From Mycolicibacterium gilvum (GTDB taxonomy: Bacteria; Actinomycetota; Actinomycetes; Mycobacteriales; Mycobacteriaceae): 64,000 nt of DNA. The notes beneath the pieces were generated by a model. It was given only the letters and a program-made list of their open reading frames with translations. It ran no database searches and was not told the DNA's origin. Location of the stretch: positions 2,914,001 to 2,978,000 of the forward strand of contig NZ_UGQM01000001.1 of assembly GCF_900454025.1 (NCBI RefSeq), read 5' to 3'. The translations under genes were made by a program, and so were the position numbers. Positions 48,749 through 57,762 of this stretch are shown one piece after another; the stretch's first letter is position 1; every line of letters starts with the position of its first letter.

Positions 48749-50437
48749 GTGTCCGACCAGACCACGAGGTCTCGGAATGATCAACTTAAAATCCAGGAGC
48801 TGGTACAGCTCGTCGGTGAAGGCCGCATCCGAGTTCCCGAGTTTCAGCGTTCCTTTCGGTGGGCGGCTGATGACGTTCTTGCCTTGTTCGACAGCATTCT
48901 CCGCGGCTACCCGTTCGGGAGTCTGTTGTTATGGAAGCGTCCCGCCCCTGCGGCGCACCTCAAAGTTGGCGCTCTCGCTATCGATGCCCCCGCGGTGGCT
49001 GATGCGCTTTGGGTGGTCGACGGGCAGCAGCGAATCACCAGCCTGGTCAACGCGGTAGATCCCGTCGCCGGTGACCAGGACGAGCGATTTCGTATTGCCT
49101 ACTCCCTTAACGAGCGGAAGTTTGTCTCGCCGAGAGATCTGAAGGGGTCTTTAGGAATCCCACTAGCAGATCTGTTCGATCTAAGTAGGGCGTTCGCCTG
49201 GCTGCAGAAGAACCCCGATGCGGCCGAGTACGCAGCCGAAATACAGCGGGTGACGGGGCTACTGCGCGATGTCGAAGTTTCGGCATCGGTCATTCAGCAA
49301 GCCGACGAAAGCGTCTTGCGAGTAGTGTTCGACCGGATCAACTCCGCGGGTAAGCGGCTTCGAGGGTCAGAGATCTTTGATGCGATCCACGGTTCAACCG
49401 AGTCAGCGGACGGGCAGCCGCTGACGGTTGGCGCAATCGCCGACAGATTGGACCAAGCAACCGACTTCGGCCGTCTAGATGAGCAAATTGTGTATCAAGC
49501 TATTCTGGTTCGGCGCCACCCGGATGTAACGCGCGACGCGCATATGGAGTTCAGTGCGGAGCGAGCAGCCGTTTCTCCGTTCGGTCATGAATCGAAGTCG
49601 GACGCCTATGAGAGGACTGAGGCTGCGCTCGAACGTGTCATTAGATTTTTGCAGGACAGAGCGGGAATTCCGCACTTTACTTTCGTGCCGTTCCGGTTTC
49701 ATCTACTCGTTCTCACTCGGTTCTTCGGGCTATTTGAGTCGCCGACCGCGCGTAACCTTGAGCTGCTGAGTCGATGGTTCTGGCGTTCCACTGCTGCAGC
49801 ACCGCGACTCGGCTACACGGGTTCGACAGGCGACATACGAACACTTGCGGGCCTAGTTGCAGCCGGCGATGAAAGTGGATCTGTGCAGCGGCTGTTGGCT
49901 GCGACAAACCCAAGTGAACCGGTGCCGACGCCTGCCTTAAATAAGTTTCGTACTAACCATTCTTCAGGCAAGGTCATACTGGCCGCACTATGGGCACGAG
50001 GTCCGATTGATCCGGCCACTGGTGAGACGTTGACCATCGGAGACCTCGCACCCTACCTGTCCGGCGAAAGTTCTCCGTCGGCGGTGGCGTTGGAAATCTT
50101 CCCCCGAAGATCTCTCGACTCTGAAGCATCCAGCGCCGCGAACCGGGTGATCGCAACTGTCGACCGAGATGTCTTTGTCGGAAGCTTGGATACGCCACAC
50201 AAACTGGAGAGTCTGCTTCTCGATGATCAGATGCTCGATGCGATCAACAACGGCGATCACGTGTCATTCATCAGTCGTCGGACCGAAATTCTTGCGGGCT
50301 ACCTGCGGTCGTTTTTAGACGACAGGACCGGCGCCGGGTTTGAAATCACTCCTCCGTTGTCGGAATTCGATTTTGATGATGATGTCTCAGATGGACTGAT
50401 AGATGACGTGGTTATGGTTGATGGTGATTCCGGTTGA
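48749..50437 (+). CDS. DUF262 (GmrS-N-like) protein
   Basis: A 562-aa protein with a ParB/Srx-like DUF262 domain (residues 10-220): VPEFQRSFRWAADDVLALFDSI, GYPFGSLLLW and the nucleotide-binding VVDGQQRITSLV near residue 92. DUF262 supplies the NTPase in GmrSD type IV restriction enzymes and related phage-defence proteins. No HNH/DUF1524 motif is evident in the C-terminal half, which is unassigned. GTG 48749 has a GCGGAGG ribosome-binding site. It overlaps the HipA-like gene by 4 nt (TTGA). Confidence 0.8.
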   Translation: MSDQTTRSRNDQLKIQELVQLVGEGRIRVPEFQRSFRWAADDVLALFDSILRGYPFGSLLLWKRPAPAAHLKVGALAIDAPAVADALWVVDGQQRITSLVNAVDPVAGDQDERFRIAYSLNERKFVSPRDLKGSLGIPLADLFDLSRAFAWLQKNPDAAEYAAEIQRVTGLLRDVEVSASVIQQADESVLRVVFDRINSAGKRLRGSEIFDAIHGSTESADGQPLTVGAIADRLDQATDFGRLDEQIVYQAILVRRHPDVTRDAHMEFSAERAAVSPFGHESKSDAYERTEAALERVIRFLQDRAGIPHFTFVPFRFHLLVLTRFFGLFESPTARNLELLSRWFWRSTAAAPRLGYTGSTGDIRTLAGLVAAGDESGSVQRLLAATNPSEPVPTPALNKFRTNHSSGKVILAALWARGPIDPATGETLTIGDLAPYLSGESSPSAVALEIFPRRSLDSEASSAANRVIATVDRDVFVGSLDTPHKLESLLLDDQMLDAINNGDHVSFISRRTEILAGYLRSFLDDRTGAGFEITPPLSEFDFDDDVSDGLIDDVVMVDGDSG

Positions 50438-51651
50438 TCGAGGCGGTCCATGCTGTTCTGCTTAAGGGCAATCGAATTGGTTCGATCCTCCAGCGCGGGG
50501 ACGTAGCTCGGTTCATCTTTGAACCCGGCTATTGGGACGATCCGAATCGGCACGTATTGGGACTTTGGTTCGAGGACGACCCCCGTCGTTCCCCGAAAGC
50601 TGCATTACGGCTTCCGCCGTGGTTCTCGAATTTGCTCCCGGAAGGGACGCTGCGCGACTGGATTGCACGCGATCAGGGCGTGTCAGCTGACCGTGAACTT
50701 CAGTTGCTATTGAGAATCGGCCGAGACCTCCCGGGGGCTGTAGAAGTCGTTGCCTCCGATGCCGTGTTTGATCCGGACCTGCTCAAGGAGCCTCACCGGT
50801 CAGCAACGCCAGAGGTCGGTCGAAACGCTCGATGGAAATTCTCCCTGGCGGGGGTTGGTCTCAAATTCTCGCTTCTGAAGCAGAATGAACGGCTGACCAT
50901 CCCGGCCTCTGATGAGCTCGGTGACTGGATCGTGAAGCTGCCGGACGCTCGCTACGCGGATGTCCCCACTAACGAGTTCGCCACGATGACCTTGGCGCGC
51001 GCTGTCGGCATCGACGTTCCCGAGGTTGCGCTCGTTCACCGTGACGAGTTACCGGTGTTACCAGCACGCGCGTGGCCAAGTCCTGAGAAGCTAGCGTTCG
51101 CGATAGCTCGCTTCGATCGAACTCGTGACGGGGAGCGCGTTCACATTGAAGACCTCGCTCAGGTACGGGGCTTTTACGACAACGCGAAGTACACGGGGAG
51201 TTTCGAGACGGTCGGGGCGCTGATCTACAGAAACCGTGATCTTGACAGTTTGCGAGAGTTCGTTCGGCGCCTGACATTCAACGTGCTGATCGGTAACGGT
51301 GATGCACATCTGAAGAACTGGTCTTTGATATACCTCGATGGGCGTGTTCCGACTCTGAGCCCTGCCTACGATCTGGTATCGACCTCCCCGTATGCGAGCC
51401 CACACGAACCAGATGATTTCGGATTGAGCTTCGGCGGCACGAAGGTGATGGACCGGATTAGCCGCACTACGTTCCGGCAATTTCAAGACAAGCTAAGTCT
51501 CGGCGCAACCGATGTTCTTGATGTCGTCGATGAAACGGTTGCGAGATTCCAGACGGCATGGCCTGACGCGCGGCCGATCTTTCCCACGTTTGTCGATCAC
51601 TGGATCGAAGGCCGGCGTTCGGCAGTGATAGCGCGCCTGGCGTCGTCATGA
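50434..51651 (+). CDS. HipA-family serine/threonine kinase-like protein
   Basis: A 405-aa HipA-type protein. The N-terminal HipA_N domain includes PPWFSNLLPEGTLRDWIARD. The kinase domain has the catalytic loop NGDAHLKNWSLIY and the metal motif SPAYDLVSTSPY. HipA toxins phosphorylate tRNA synthetases and normally pair with a small HipB DNA-binding antitoxin; no HipB is present. Instead the TTG start is coupled to the DUF262 gene. It is the last gene inside the element, 150 bp from attR. Confidence 0.85.
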   Translation: MIEAVHAVLLKGNRIGSILQRGDVARFIFEPGYWDDPNRHVLGLWFEDDPRRSPKAALRLPPWFSNLLPEGTLRDWIARDQGVSADRELQLLLRIGRDLPGAVEVVASDAVFDPDLLKEPHRSATPEVGRNARWKFSLAGVGLKFSLLKQNERLTIPASDELGDWIVKLPDARYADVPTNEFATMTLARAVGIDVPEVALVHRDELPVLPARAWPSPEKLAFAIARFDRTRDGERVHIEDLAQVRGFYDNAKYTGSFETVGALIYRNRDLDSLREFVRRLTFNVLIGNGDAHLKNWSLIYLDGRVPTLSPAYDLVSTSPYASPHEPDDFGLSFGGTKVMDRISRTTFRQFQDKLSLGATDVLDVVDETVARFQTAWPDARPIFPTFVDHWIEGRRSAVIARLASS

Positions 51652-51677
51652 GCAATCCATGTGGCCCCTTCGAAGGC

Positions 51678-51696
51678 TGGGACCATGTTGGGACCA
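51678..51696 (+). repeat. paired TGGGACCA motif, right end (candidate arm-type sites)
   Basis: TGGGACCA occurs at 51678-51685 and again at 51689-51696 (there preceded by T), an 11-bp period in direct orientation. It mirrors the pair just inside attL. It lies about 110 bp inside attR. Confidence 0.5.
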
Positions 51697-51802
51697 TACG
51701 TCATGCGCGATGCCGAACGACCTGCGCGTCCATGAACGACATGCATTTCGCTGCCGGCGCGAGAATTGCCAGCGACCTGGGAAAACGTCCTACCGCTGCT
51801 AC

Positions 51803-51846
51803 CTGGGGGTCAAGTGGTCGCAGGTTCAAATCCTGTCAGCCCGACA
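51803..51846 (+). repeat. attR: second copy of the 44-bp tRNA-Pro attachment repeat
   Basis: Identical over 44 bases to 23101-23144, covering the anticodon loop to the 3' end of tRNA-Pro. It lacks the 5' half of the tRNA, so it is the displaced 3' end and not a gene. It marks the right end of the element. Confidence 0.95.
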
Positions 51847-51850
51847 CACG

Positions 51851-51886
51851 AAAAGGCCGTTTTCCGCACAGGGAAGCGGTCTTTTT
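51851..51886 (+). terminator. original tRNA-Pro terminator displaced to the right of the element
   Basis: AAAAGGCCG and CGGTCTTTTT pair (one G-U) around an inner TTTCC/GGGAA stem, ending in a T-run. The structure sits 5 nt after the displaced tRNA 3' end. It is most simply the native tRNA terminator that was separated from the gene when the element inserted. Confidence 0.7.
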
Positions 51887-51927
51887 CATGCCGCCGCAGC
51901 GCGTCCGCGTACGCCCCTGGAAAGCGC

Positions 51928-52029
51928 ATGCTCAATGCTTACCTCACCTCCATCTGCGGTGGCACCGACCAGATCCAGCGCAACATCACCGGCGAGAAGA
52001 TGCTCGGACTTCGTCGAGAACCGGAGCCC
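51928..52029 (+). pseudogene. acyl-CoA dehydrogenase C-terminal remnant
   Basis: About 34 codons match the C-terminal helix of acyl-CoA dehydrogenases (AYLTSICGGTDQIQRNITGEKMLGL; the family motif is GGT-x-(E/D)-I-Q-R-N-I). Nothing upstream in this frame extends the match and no full gene is near. It is a relic of an earlier deletion or insertion next to the tRNA site. The remaining 52030-52108 holds no recognisable feature. Confidence 0.7.
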
Positions 52030-52108
52030 TGCCACGGCCGCCCGTTCCGCGAGTTGCCGCACGACCAGGGCTGCTGCGGACGTCGCGGAGTTCGGATATT
52101 TCTGTGCG

Positions 52109-54682
52109 TCAGTTGCCCACAGCGATCTCGCCATGGGCACCCCGCTCCGCGTCGACCATCGCGTGCGACACGAAGGGGTAGTTGCCGGGTTCGGGGAAGC
52201 TCAGCTCGACGAAGCCGCCCTGCGCGGGGAACAGTCCCAGCGTCTGGGAGCCGCCGGCTCCAGGCCTGAGCCGATAGGCGCCCTCGGCCCACACCGTGTC
52301 GAACTGTCCACCGACGACATGAAACGCGGAGCCACGGTTGGGCCCGGCGGCCAACACCCAGATCCGGACCCGTTCGCCCACCCGGGCGGTCAGCGGGGCG
52401 TGGTCGTACTGCTGGGCGTAGCCGTTGAACACCACCAGATCTGGGGTGTCGGCGGCGACTTTATCGGCGTCGACCTCACCGCCGTCGGCGCCCAGATAGA
52501 ACTCGGACTGCACCATCAGGTACTCGCGATCCACCGTCGACAGGTCCGGCGGATCGATGACGACGGCACCGAACATTCCGTTGGCGATGTGTACCGACAT
52601 CGGCATGGTGGCGCAGTGGTAGAGCCAGACACCGGCCCGTGTAGCGGTGAACCGATAGACCAGCTGTGCGCCGGGTTCAATGGTGCGCATGGGTCGATCG
52701 GGCGCCAGCGATCCGGCGTGGAAGTCGATCGAGTGGCCGATCGTGCCGTCATTGATCAGGGTGATCTCGAAGACGTCGCCGACCCTTCCCCGCAGGGTGG
52801 GTCCGGGCGCGCTGCCGCCGAAGGTCCACAGCCGCTGCGTGATGCCGGGGGAGACCTCGCGTTCGACCTCGCTGACCGTCAGGGTCACTCGGTGCTCGGC
52901 AGTCTCCGCGGCGGAGAGCTTCGGGTCGCGTGCGGCGAATCCGGGGCCGGGCCGGCCGCCGAGGCTACGGGCGATGTCGGTTGCGGTCAGCGACGGGTCC
53001 GGGCCATGGCCCGGTAGCTCATGCTCGTGACCGCTCACCGGTGGGGTTCCGATCGCCTTGATGGTCAAGGTCATACCCATCTGCCGGTGCCCGGCGATCG
53101 AGCACCATCCCGCGAGATCGGAGCCGATGACACCGGCGTCGAGCACCGCTGTGACGCCCGGTGCGACTCGGTCGGTGCGGGCGCCGTTGGCCAGCACCAG
53201 ATCATGTCGATCGGTCCCGGTGTTGTGGAACGTGATCCGCAGGCGATCCCCGGCGGGGACGGTGATCGTGTCGGGCACGTAGCGCATGCCGTCGACCCGA
53301 ACCCGTACTTCGGTGGTGTGACCGGTCGGTGCCGCCGTAACCGTTGGCGCGGAGCCGATTCCGAGGGTCGCGGGGTCGGCGGCCACCCCGGCGGCGGCCG
53401 TCAGGATGACGACACCGAATCCCGCGGCGGCGATTCCGAGCCGTTGTCGCAGCGGGGGCGGGTCCAGTCGGCCAGGTGTCGAGCGCACACCGGTGTTGCG
53501 CTGAGCCAGCCAGACTGCACGCACCAACAGTGGCAGGAACGCCCCGTAGGCCACCAGCACCAGCGCGGAGACCGCGACACGAACCAGGTTGGGGACGGGC
53601 AGCACACATATCAGCAGGCCGAAGTTGGCCACGCTGAGCCGCCAGGGCGCACCGCGTTCGAGTTCGGCGGTGGCCGCCAGCGCGGAGGCTCGACCGCCCA
53701 CGACCATCGGGATCAGGTACGCCAGGGAGCCGAACAGAACCTGCACCAGGAAACCGGCCAGCAGGGCGGGGCCGGCCGCCGCAGTGACGGTTGCGGCCGC
53801 CATCGAGTTCGGTGCGGTCAGCAGTCCGACGCTGAGGTAGCCCAGTGACCCCGCCAACCACACGACGCCGCACAGCACCGACAGGGTGGGGAAGTCGGCA
53901 GGCCTCTTGCGTCGAACCTCGTCGATGTGCGGCCACAACACGAATCCGACCGCGGTCAGGAAGCTGAGTGCGCCGACACCGACGACCCGTGACGACCCCA
54001 GAATCGCGCCCGCCACCGCGACGGCCACGCTCAGCACCAGGGCGGGGAGGCCTCGGCGTGCGGCTCGTTCGACCCCGTCGGCCATCCGGGTGCGCAACAT
54101 GGTCGGCCACAACGTGACCAGGGTGCCCAACACCGTCAGGCCGACCCAGCCGAACAGGTTCAGTACCGCGTGGGCGGTGCGAAATCGCTCAGCCAGGATT
54201 CCCGGCAGCGCCGAGTTGGCCATGGCGACACCGAGTCCGGCGCCCACGGCCAGACACGCCGCCGCCGCGACGTAGTAGTGCACGGTGATACTGAATCGGG
54301 CGGGTAGTGCCGCGCGCAGGAACCGCATCAGGTCGCCGGCATGCACCGCAGCGACCGCCGCGACCAGCACGCCACCCGCCAACACCACCGGCCACCAACC
54401 ACCCAGCATTCCGGTGATGACGGTGACCGCGCCGATGTTGAACGCCAGCAGCCGAATCACCTGGCCCGGGTAGGGCGGGTCCGGACTGCGCCGCAGCAAC
54501 GCGTCGGCGAAATGCCGGCTTCAGATCAGGATGGCGTTGCTGGCAGCACCCAGACCGAGCAGGTGTATCAGAAGCCAGTTCGACAGCGCGATGTACGGAT
54601 GTGCAATCGCCGCCATGACCAAGGCGACGAGCCACCCGAGGACCACCGAACCGGCGCGCAGGTGCCAATTGGAACGCTTCAT
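52109..54682 (-). pseudogene. membrane-cupredoxin-CuNIR fusion (NirK-like), in-frame TGA at codon 54
   Basis: The frame from ATG 54682 (overlapping the upstream stop as ATGA) runs 858 codons but has TGA at 54521-54523. After it, SRHFADALLRR continues in frame to the long 796-aa ORF that could restart at TTG 54499. The order is about nine transmembrane helices, a cupredoxin domain (His, then WCSIAGHRQMGM), and a two-domain copper nitrite reductase with ligands HSIDFHAG, YHC-x8-H-x4-M and AFHVVGGQFD. All type 1 and type 2 copper ligands are present. The likely reaction is nitrite to NO at the membrane. The stop is a nonsense mutation, a sequencing error or a rare recoding. Confidence 0.8.
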
Positions 54683-55779
54683 GCGGCCACCCGTTCTTGT
54701 CGGTTCACCGTCGACCGGGCGGCCGAGAACACCGCGACGGCGATGAAGCCAAGTACGGCAACAATATTGAGGACGCCGCCGATCTGCACTACGGCGGAGA
54801 CGTCACGGGCATCGCCGACGGCAATACGCAGTAGCAGTGACGTGTGCAGCAGCACCACCGGCCCGTACATCAGCGGCGTGTAGGGCAGCGGGCGGCGTAG
54901 CACGGCCGGCATGATGACCGGTGCGTGCGCCATGATCATCGACATCACGAAGCCGAGCATTACCGCGTGCACGACGGCGTCGTAGCCGCGTCCGCTGATG
55001 ACCTGACCGCTGAGCAACCAGATGACCGCGGGCACCAACAGCCAGGTGTAGCCGGCCAGCAGGCACACCGCCATGTATCGCGGTAAGGCGGTGGCGCGCA
55101 CAGTGCGCCGCGCGATGTCATGCCAGGCCAGCCAGCCGGTCAAAGCCAGCAGGGCAGCCCCCAGCAACGGGTAGCCGACGGTCGGCCAGAGCAGCGTGGC
55201 CAACGCACCGGCCATTTGGGCGGCCGCTACGGCGGCCAGGGTCAACTCGGTGCGTACGGGCAGCGCGATGACGCGGGCGAGTTCGAGGCGTTCACCCGCG
55301 ATCGTCAGAATCAGGAATCCGGACAGCCACGGAATCAGCGTCGGCACTCCGATGTCGACCAGCCACAGCAGGGCGGCACCGGTGGCCAGCAGGGCGCCGC
55401 CGGCTTGAATGAGCACCGCGATGTCTGTCGATCGCCGCCACAGCGGGACATACAGTCCGAGTAGCCCGGCGGTGCCGACGAGCAGCAGGGCGTTGGCGAA
55501 TGACGGAGGCGCTGGTGTCGCGAGCAGGACTCCGCCCACGCCCAGCGCCGCCGGGGCCAGGTAACCCAGTGTCCTGCCCGCGGCCACAGCGCGTTCCAGG
55601 GCCACCACGGTGCCCACGAAGCCGAGCACCAACAGCACGCCGTGCACCTCGGCCAGGCGGGTGATGGTCACCGGGGCGGGTAGGTCGAGGAGGGTGAGCG
55701 CGGAGTTCAGTCCGATCAGCAGAGCCAGGCCACCCGGGATCAGCAGCAGTGCCCGGGCGGGGATGCCGGGGTGTGTCAT
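54679..55779 (-). CDS. NnrS-like multi-pass membrane protein
   Basis: A 366-aa hydrophobic protein with about 12 membrane segments and conserved His residues in segments (EVHGVLLVLGFVG; VVHAVMLGFVMSMIMAHAPVI) typical of NnrS/heme-copper-like proteins linked to NO metabolism. ATG 55779 is chosen for its GAAAGGA ribosome-binding site and its ATGA overlap with the regulator stop; the frame is open further upstream. It is coupled to the CuNIR-fusion gene downstream. Confidence 0.75.
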   Translation of the reverse strand: MTHPGIPARALLLIPGGLALLIGLNSALTLLDLPAPVTITRLAEVHGVLLVLGFVGTVVALERAVAAGRTLGYLAPAALGVGGVLLATPAPPSFANALLLVGTAGLLGLYVPLWRRSTDIAVLIQAGGALLATGAALLWLVDIGVPTLIPWLSGFLILTIAGERLELARVIALPVRTELTLAAVAAAQMAGALATLLWPTVGYPLLGAALLALTGWLAWHDIARRTVRATALPRYMAVCLLAGYTWLLVPAVIWLLSGQVISGRGYDAVVHAVMLGFVMSMIMAHAPVIMPAVLRRPLPYTPLMYGPVVLLHTSLLLRIAVGDARDVSAVVQIGGVLNIVAVLGFIAVAVFSAARSTVNRQERVAA

Positions 55780-56477
55780 GGCCGATTCCTTTCGGGGACA
55801 ACGGGATCGGGAAGGAACAGCCGGCATGCCCCGGGCTCGGCGAAGGCGACCAGTTCGGGTGCGGTGTCGGTGACCGCGCCGAACCGTTCGAGCACGCCCT
55901 CGACGATGCCCAGGTGGACCTGGCAGACGATGGCGGGGTATCGGCGCGCCGCCTCGAGGAGGGGGCAGCTGCGCAGGGCGATGCTTCCGTCAGGACCATC
56001 GGCGTCGGGTCCGAAGCCCAGGCGGGCCAGCACGGTGAGCACCGCCGCACGCGGATCGTCGGTGGTGACGGTGTCGTCGCACAGCTCATGCCCCCAGGAG
56101 GCTCCGGCTGCCCGGGCGTCGCGTTCGGGCTGCGTGCTGGTGCGGGCGATGTGACCGGCCAGTGCCGTGGCCAACCCGGCGTAGTCCTGCGCGGGTATCG
56201 CGGGATCGGCCGCGGATGGACGGTACAGCGCTGCGGGACGTCCACGCTTGCTGGGGGTTTCGGTGACGCGTTCGGCGAGGCCGTGCCGGGTCAGTGCGTC
56301 GAGGTGCTCGCGCACCGTGTTGGGGTGCAGATCGAGTGCGGCGGCCACGGCGGTGATCCGCACGGGCGCGTGCGTGCGGACGTAGTCGAGTACACAGAGG
56401 CGTTGTCGCGACAGCGGCGGATAGCCGGCGACGGTGCGGGTCGGGTGCGGGCCCAGAACCAGTCCCTCTTTATTCAC
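55776..56477 (-). CDS. winged-helix regulator with SufR-like cysteines
   Basis: A 233-aa regulator. The N-terminal winged helix (ITAVAAALDLHPNTVREHLDALTRHGLAE) resembles ArsR/SufR-type proteins. The C-terminal part has three spaced cysteines (RSCPLLEAA, AIVCQVHLG, PGACRLFL) like the Fe-S ligands of SufR. An Fe-S cluster would make it an NO or redox sensor, which fits the nitrite/NO genes. GTG 56477 is taken; the longer open frame upstream runs through the divergent promoter. It is the first gene of the regulator-NnrS-CuNIR operon. Confidence 0.75.
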   Translation of the reverse strand: MNKEGLVLGPHPTRTVAGYPPLSRQRLCVLDYVRTHAPVRITAVAAALDLHPNTVREHLDALTRHGLAERVTETPSKRGRPAALYRPSAADPAIPAQDYAGLATALAGHIARTSTQPERDARAAGASWGHELCDDTVTTDDPRAAVLTVLARLGFGPDADGPDGSIALRSCPLLEAARRYPAIVCQVHLGIVEGVLERFGAVTDTAPELVAFAEPGACRLFLPDPVVPERNRP

Positions 56478-56559
56478 GGAATTAACTGTAGTAAATTGAA
56501 GGTCCTGAGGCCAGCAGCGGGACGGCAAGCCCCGTAATGCGTCGAACAAGGAGGCCGCA

Positions 56560-57324
56560 ATGTCAGTCAACGAGGTCATCGTCTCGTCAACAGCTGCCGA
56601 CGCCGAGGCGGTCGAGACCATCAAGAGCCACCACGCCCAACTCGCCGGAAGCCTTGCCGCGCTCACCGAGGCGATGCTGGCAGCGGCCGAACGCGGAGGC
56701 GATGTCGAGGCAACCCGGGCGGCAACAGTGAGGTTCGTCAGCGAGGAACTGCTGCCGCACGCCGTCGCAGAGGAGGACGCGCTGTACCCGGCCGCGGCCC
56801 GAGACGATCGGGCCCGGCCGCTGATCGAGTCGATGATCGCCGCGCACCGTGTCATCGGGGTGCTGGCGGAGCGAATTCGCAGTGAGCCCTCCGGGCTTCG
56901 TGCCGCCGCCGCGGCCGAAGCGCTTCGGGTCATATTCGATGCGCACCTGGCCGACGAGAACGATCGGATCCTGCCGTTGGTGGCCGCTGACCCCGGTGTC
57001 TCGCTGGCCGAGGTGACCCATGGGATGCACGAACTGCTCGGCCACCAGGCACACGCCGACGCAGCCGGTCACGCCTGTGGCTGCGGCGCCGCCGATACCG
57101 GTGATCCGGTGCTCGATGTCCGGGAGGTGCCGCACTCCATCAGGCACGCAACGGTTTTCGGTGCCTTCGATGCGGTCGAGGCGGGCCACGCGTTGATCCT
57201 GGTGGCCCATCACGACCCCATCCCGCTGCTGCAGCAGCTACACGACCGCACCGGCGGCCGGATCCGCGTCGACTACCAGGAGCGCGGCCCGGAGGCTTGG
57301 CGGTTGCGGCTGACCAAGCTCTGA
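56560..57324 (+). CDS. hemerythrin-like and DUF2249 two-domain protein
   Basis: A 254-aa protein. The N-terminal hemerythrin fold shows its di-iron ligands as KSHHAQL, LLPHAVAEED, IAAHRVI and FDAHLADEND. A His/Cys-rich linker (HAHADAAGHACGCG) follows. The C-terminal DUF2249 domain (DVREVPHSIRH, LILVAHHDPIPLLQQL) ends it. Such proteins accompany NO and nitrite reductases and may repair or sense NO damage. A clear GGAGG ribosome-binding site precedes ATG 56560. It is divergent from the regulator. Confidence 0.85.
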   Translation: MSVNEVIVSSTAADAEAVETIKSHHAQLAGSLAALTEAMLAAAERGGDVEATRAATVRFVSEELLPHAVAEEDALYPAAARDDRARPLIESMIAAHRVIGVLAERIRSEPSGLRAAAAAEALRVIFDAHLADENDRILPLVAADPGVSLAEVTHGMHELLGHQAHADAAGHACGCGAADTGDPVLDVREVPHSIRHATVFGAFDAVEAGHALILVAHHDPIPLLQQLHDRTGGRIRVDYQERGPEAWRLRLTKL

Positions 57325-57357
57325 CCGCGGCGGGGCGAGACCAAAGGAACGTCGGTT

Positions 57358-57663
57358 ATGGGTTCGCTCAATCGTGCGACGGCAACTCGACCAGCACCTC
57401 CCGCGCCTGATCCACCACGCGGGTCCGGCACCGTCGTGGGTCTCGCCGCTGGGGTCTTCGCGGTGATTCTTGCCGTCGTGCTGGCCGATTCGGGACATCA
57501 GATCGCGGTCGATCAGCCGGCTTCCGGCCAGACCCGCACCGTCGATATCGCGCTGGACGGCATGCGGGTGCGGCCGGGCGCGCTGCAGGTGCCCGCCGGC
57601 ACCAGACTGGTCCTGCGGGTGACCAATGTCGACGCCACTCCGCATGATCTGCGGATGGCTCAC
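57358..57663 (+). pseudogene. 5' fragment of a second cupredoxin/multicopper oxidase gene
   Basis: About 100 codons encode a membrane segment (VVGLAAGVFAVILAVVLA) and the first half of a cupredoxin domain (IALDGMRVRPGALQVPAGT ... DATPHDLRMA). They parallel the corresponding part of the CuNIR-fusion protein (RVDGMRYVPDTITVPAGD). The match stops abruptly after the first copper His, before the Cys/His/Met ligands. The frame stays open into the next gene, giving a 462-aa chimera as read. It has a good ribosome-binding site (AAAGGA), so a truncated or fused product could still be made. Confidence 0.7.
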
Positions 57664-57762
57664 CGTCGACGCGTTCATGGAGTCGGGTTGTCAGAGTGCA
57701 GGCGAATACTGCCGGTTAGAAGCGCTGCCATCTCGGCGGTGCATATCCGGCAGGGGGACATC

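Noticed and set aside
54521..54523. Selenocysteine recoding of the TGA in the CuNIR fusion
   Set aside because: The position is in a membrane helix end away from any active site, and no selenocysteine hairpin is evident; nonsense or sequencing error is simpler.
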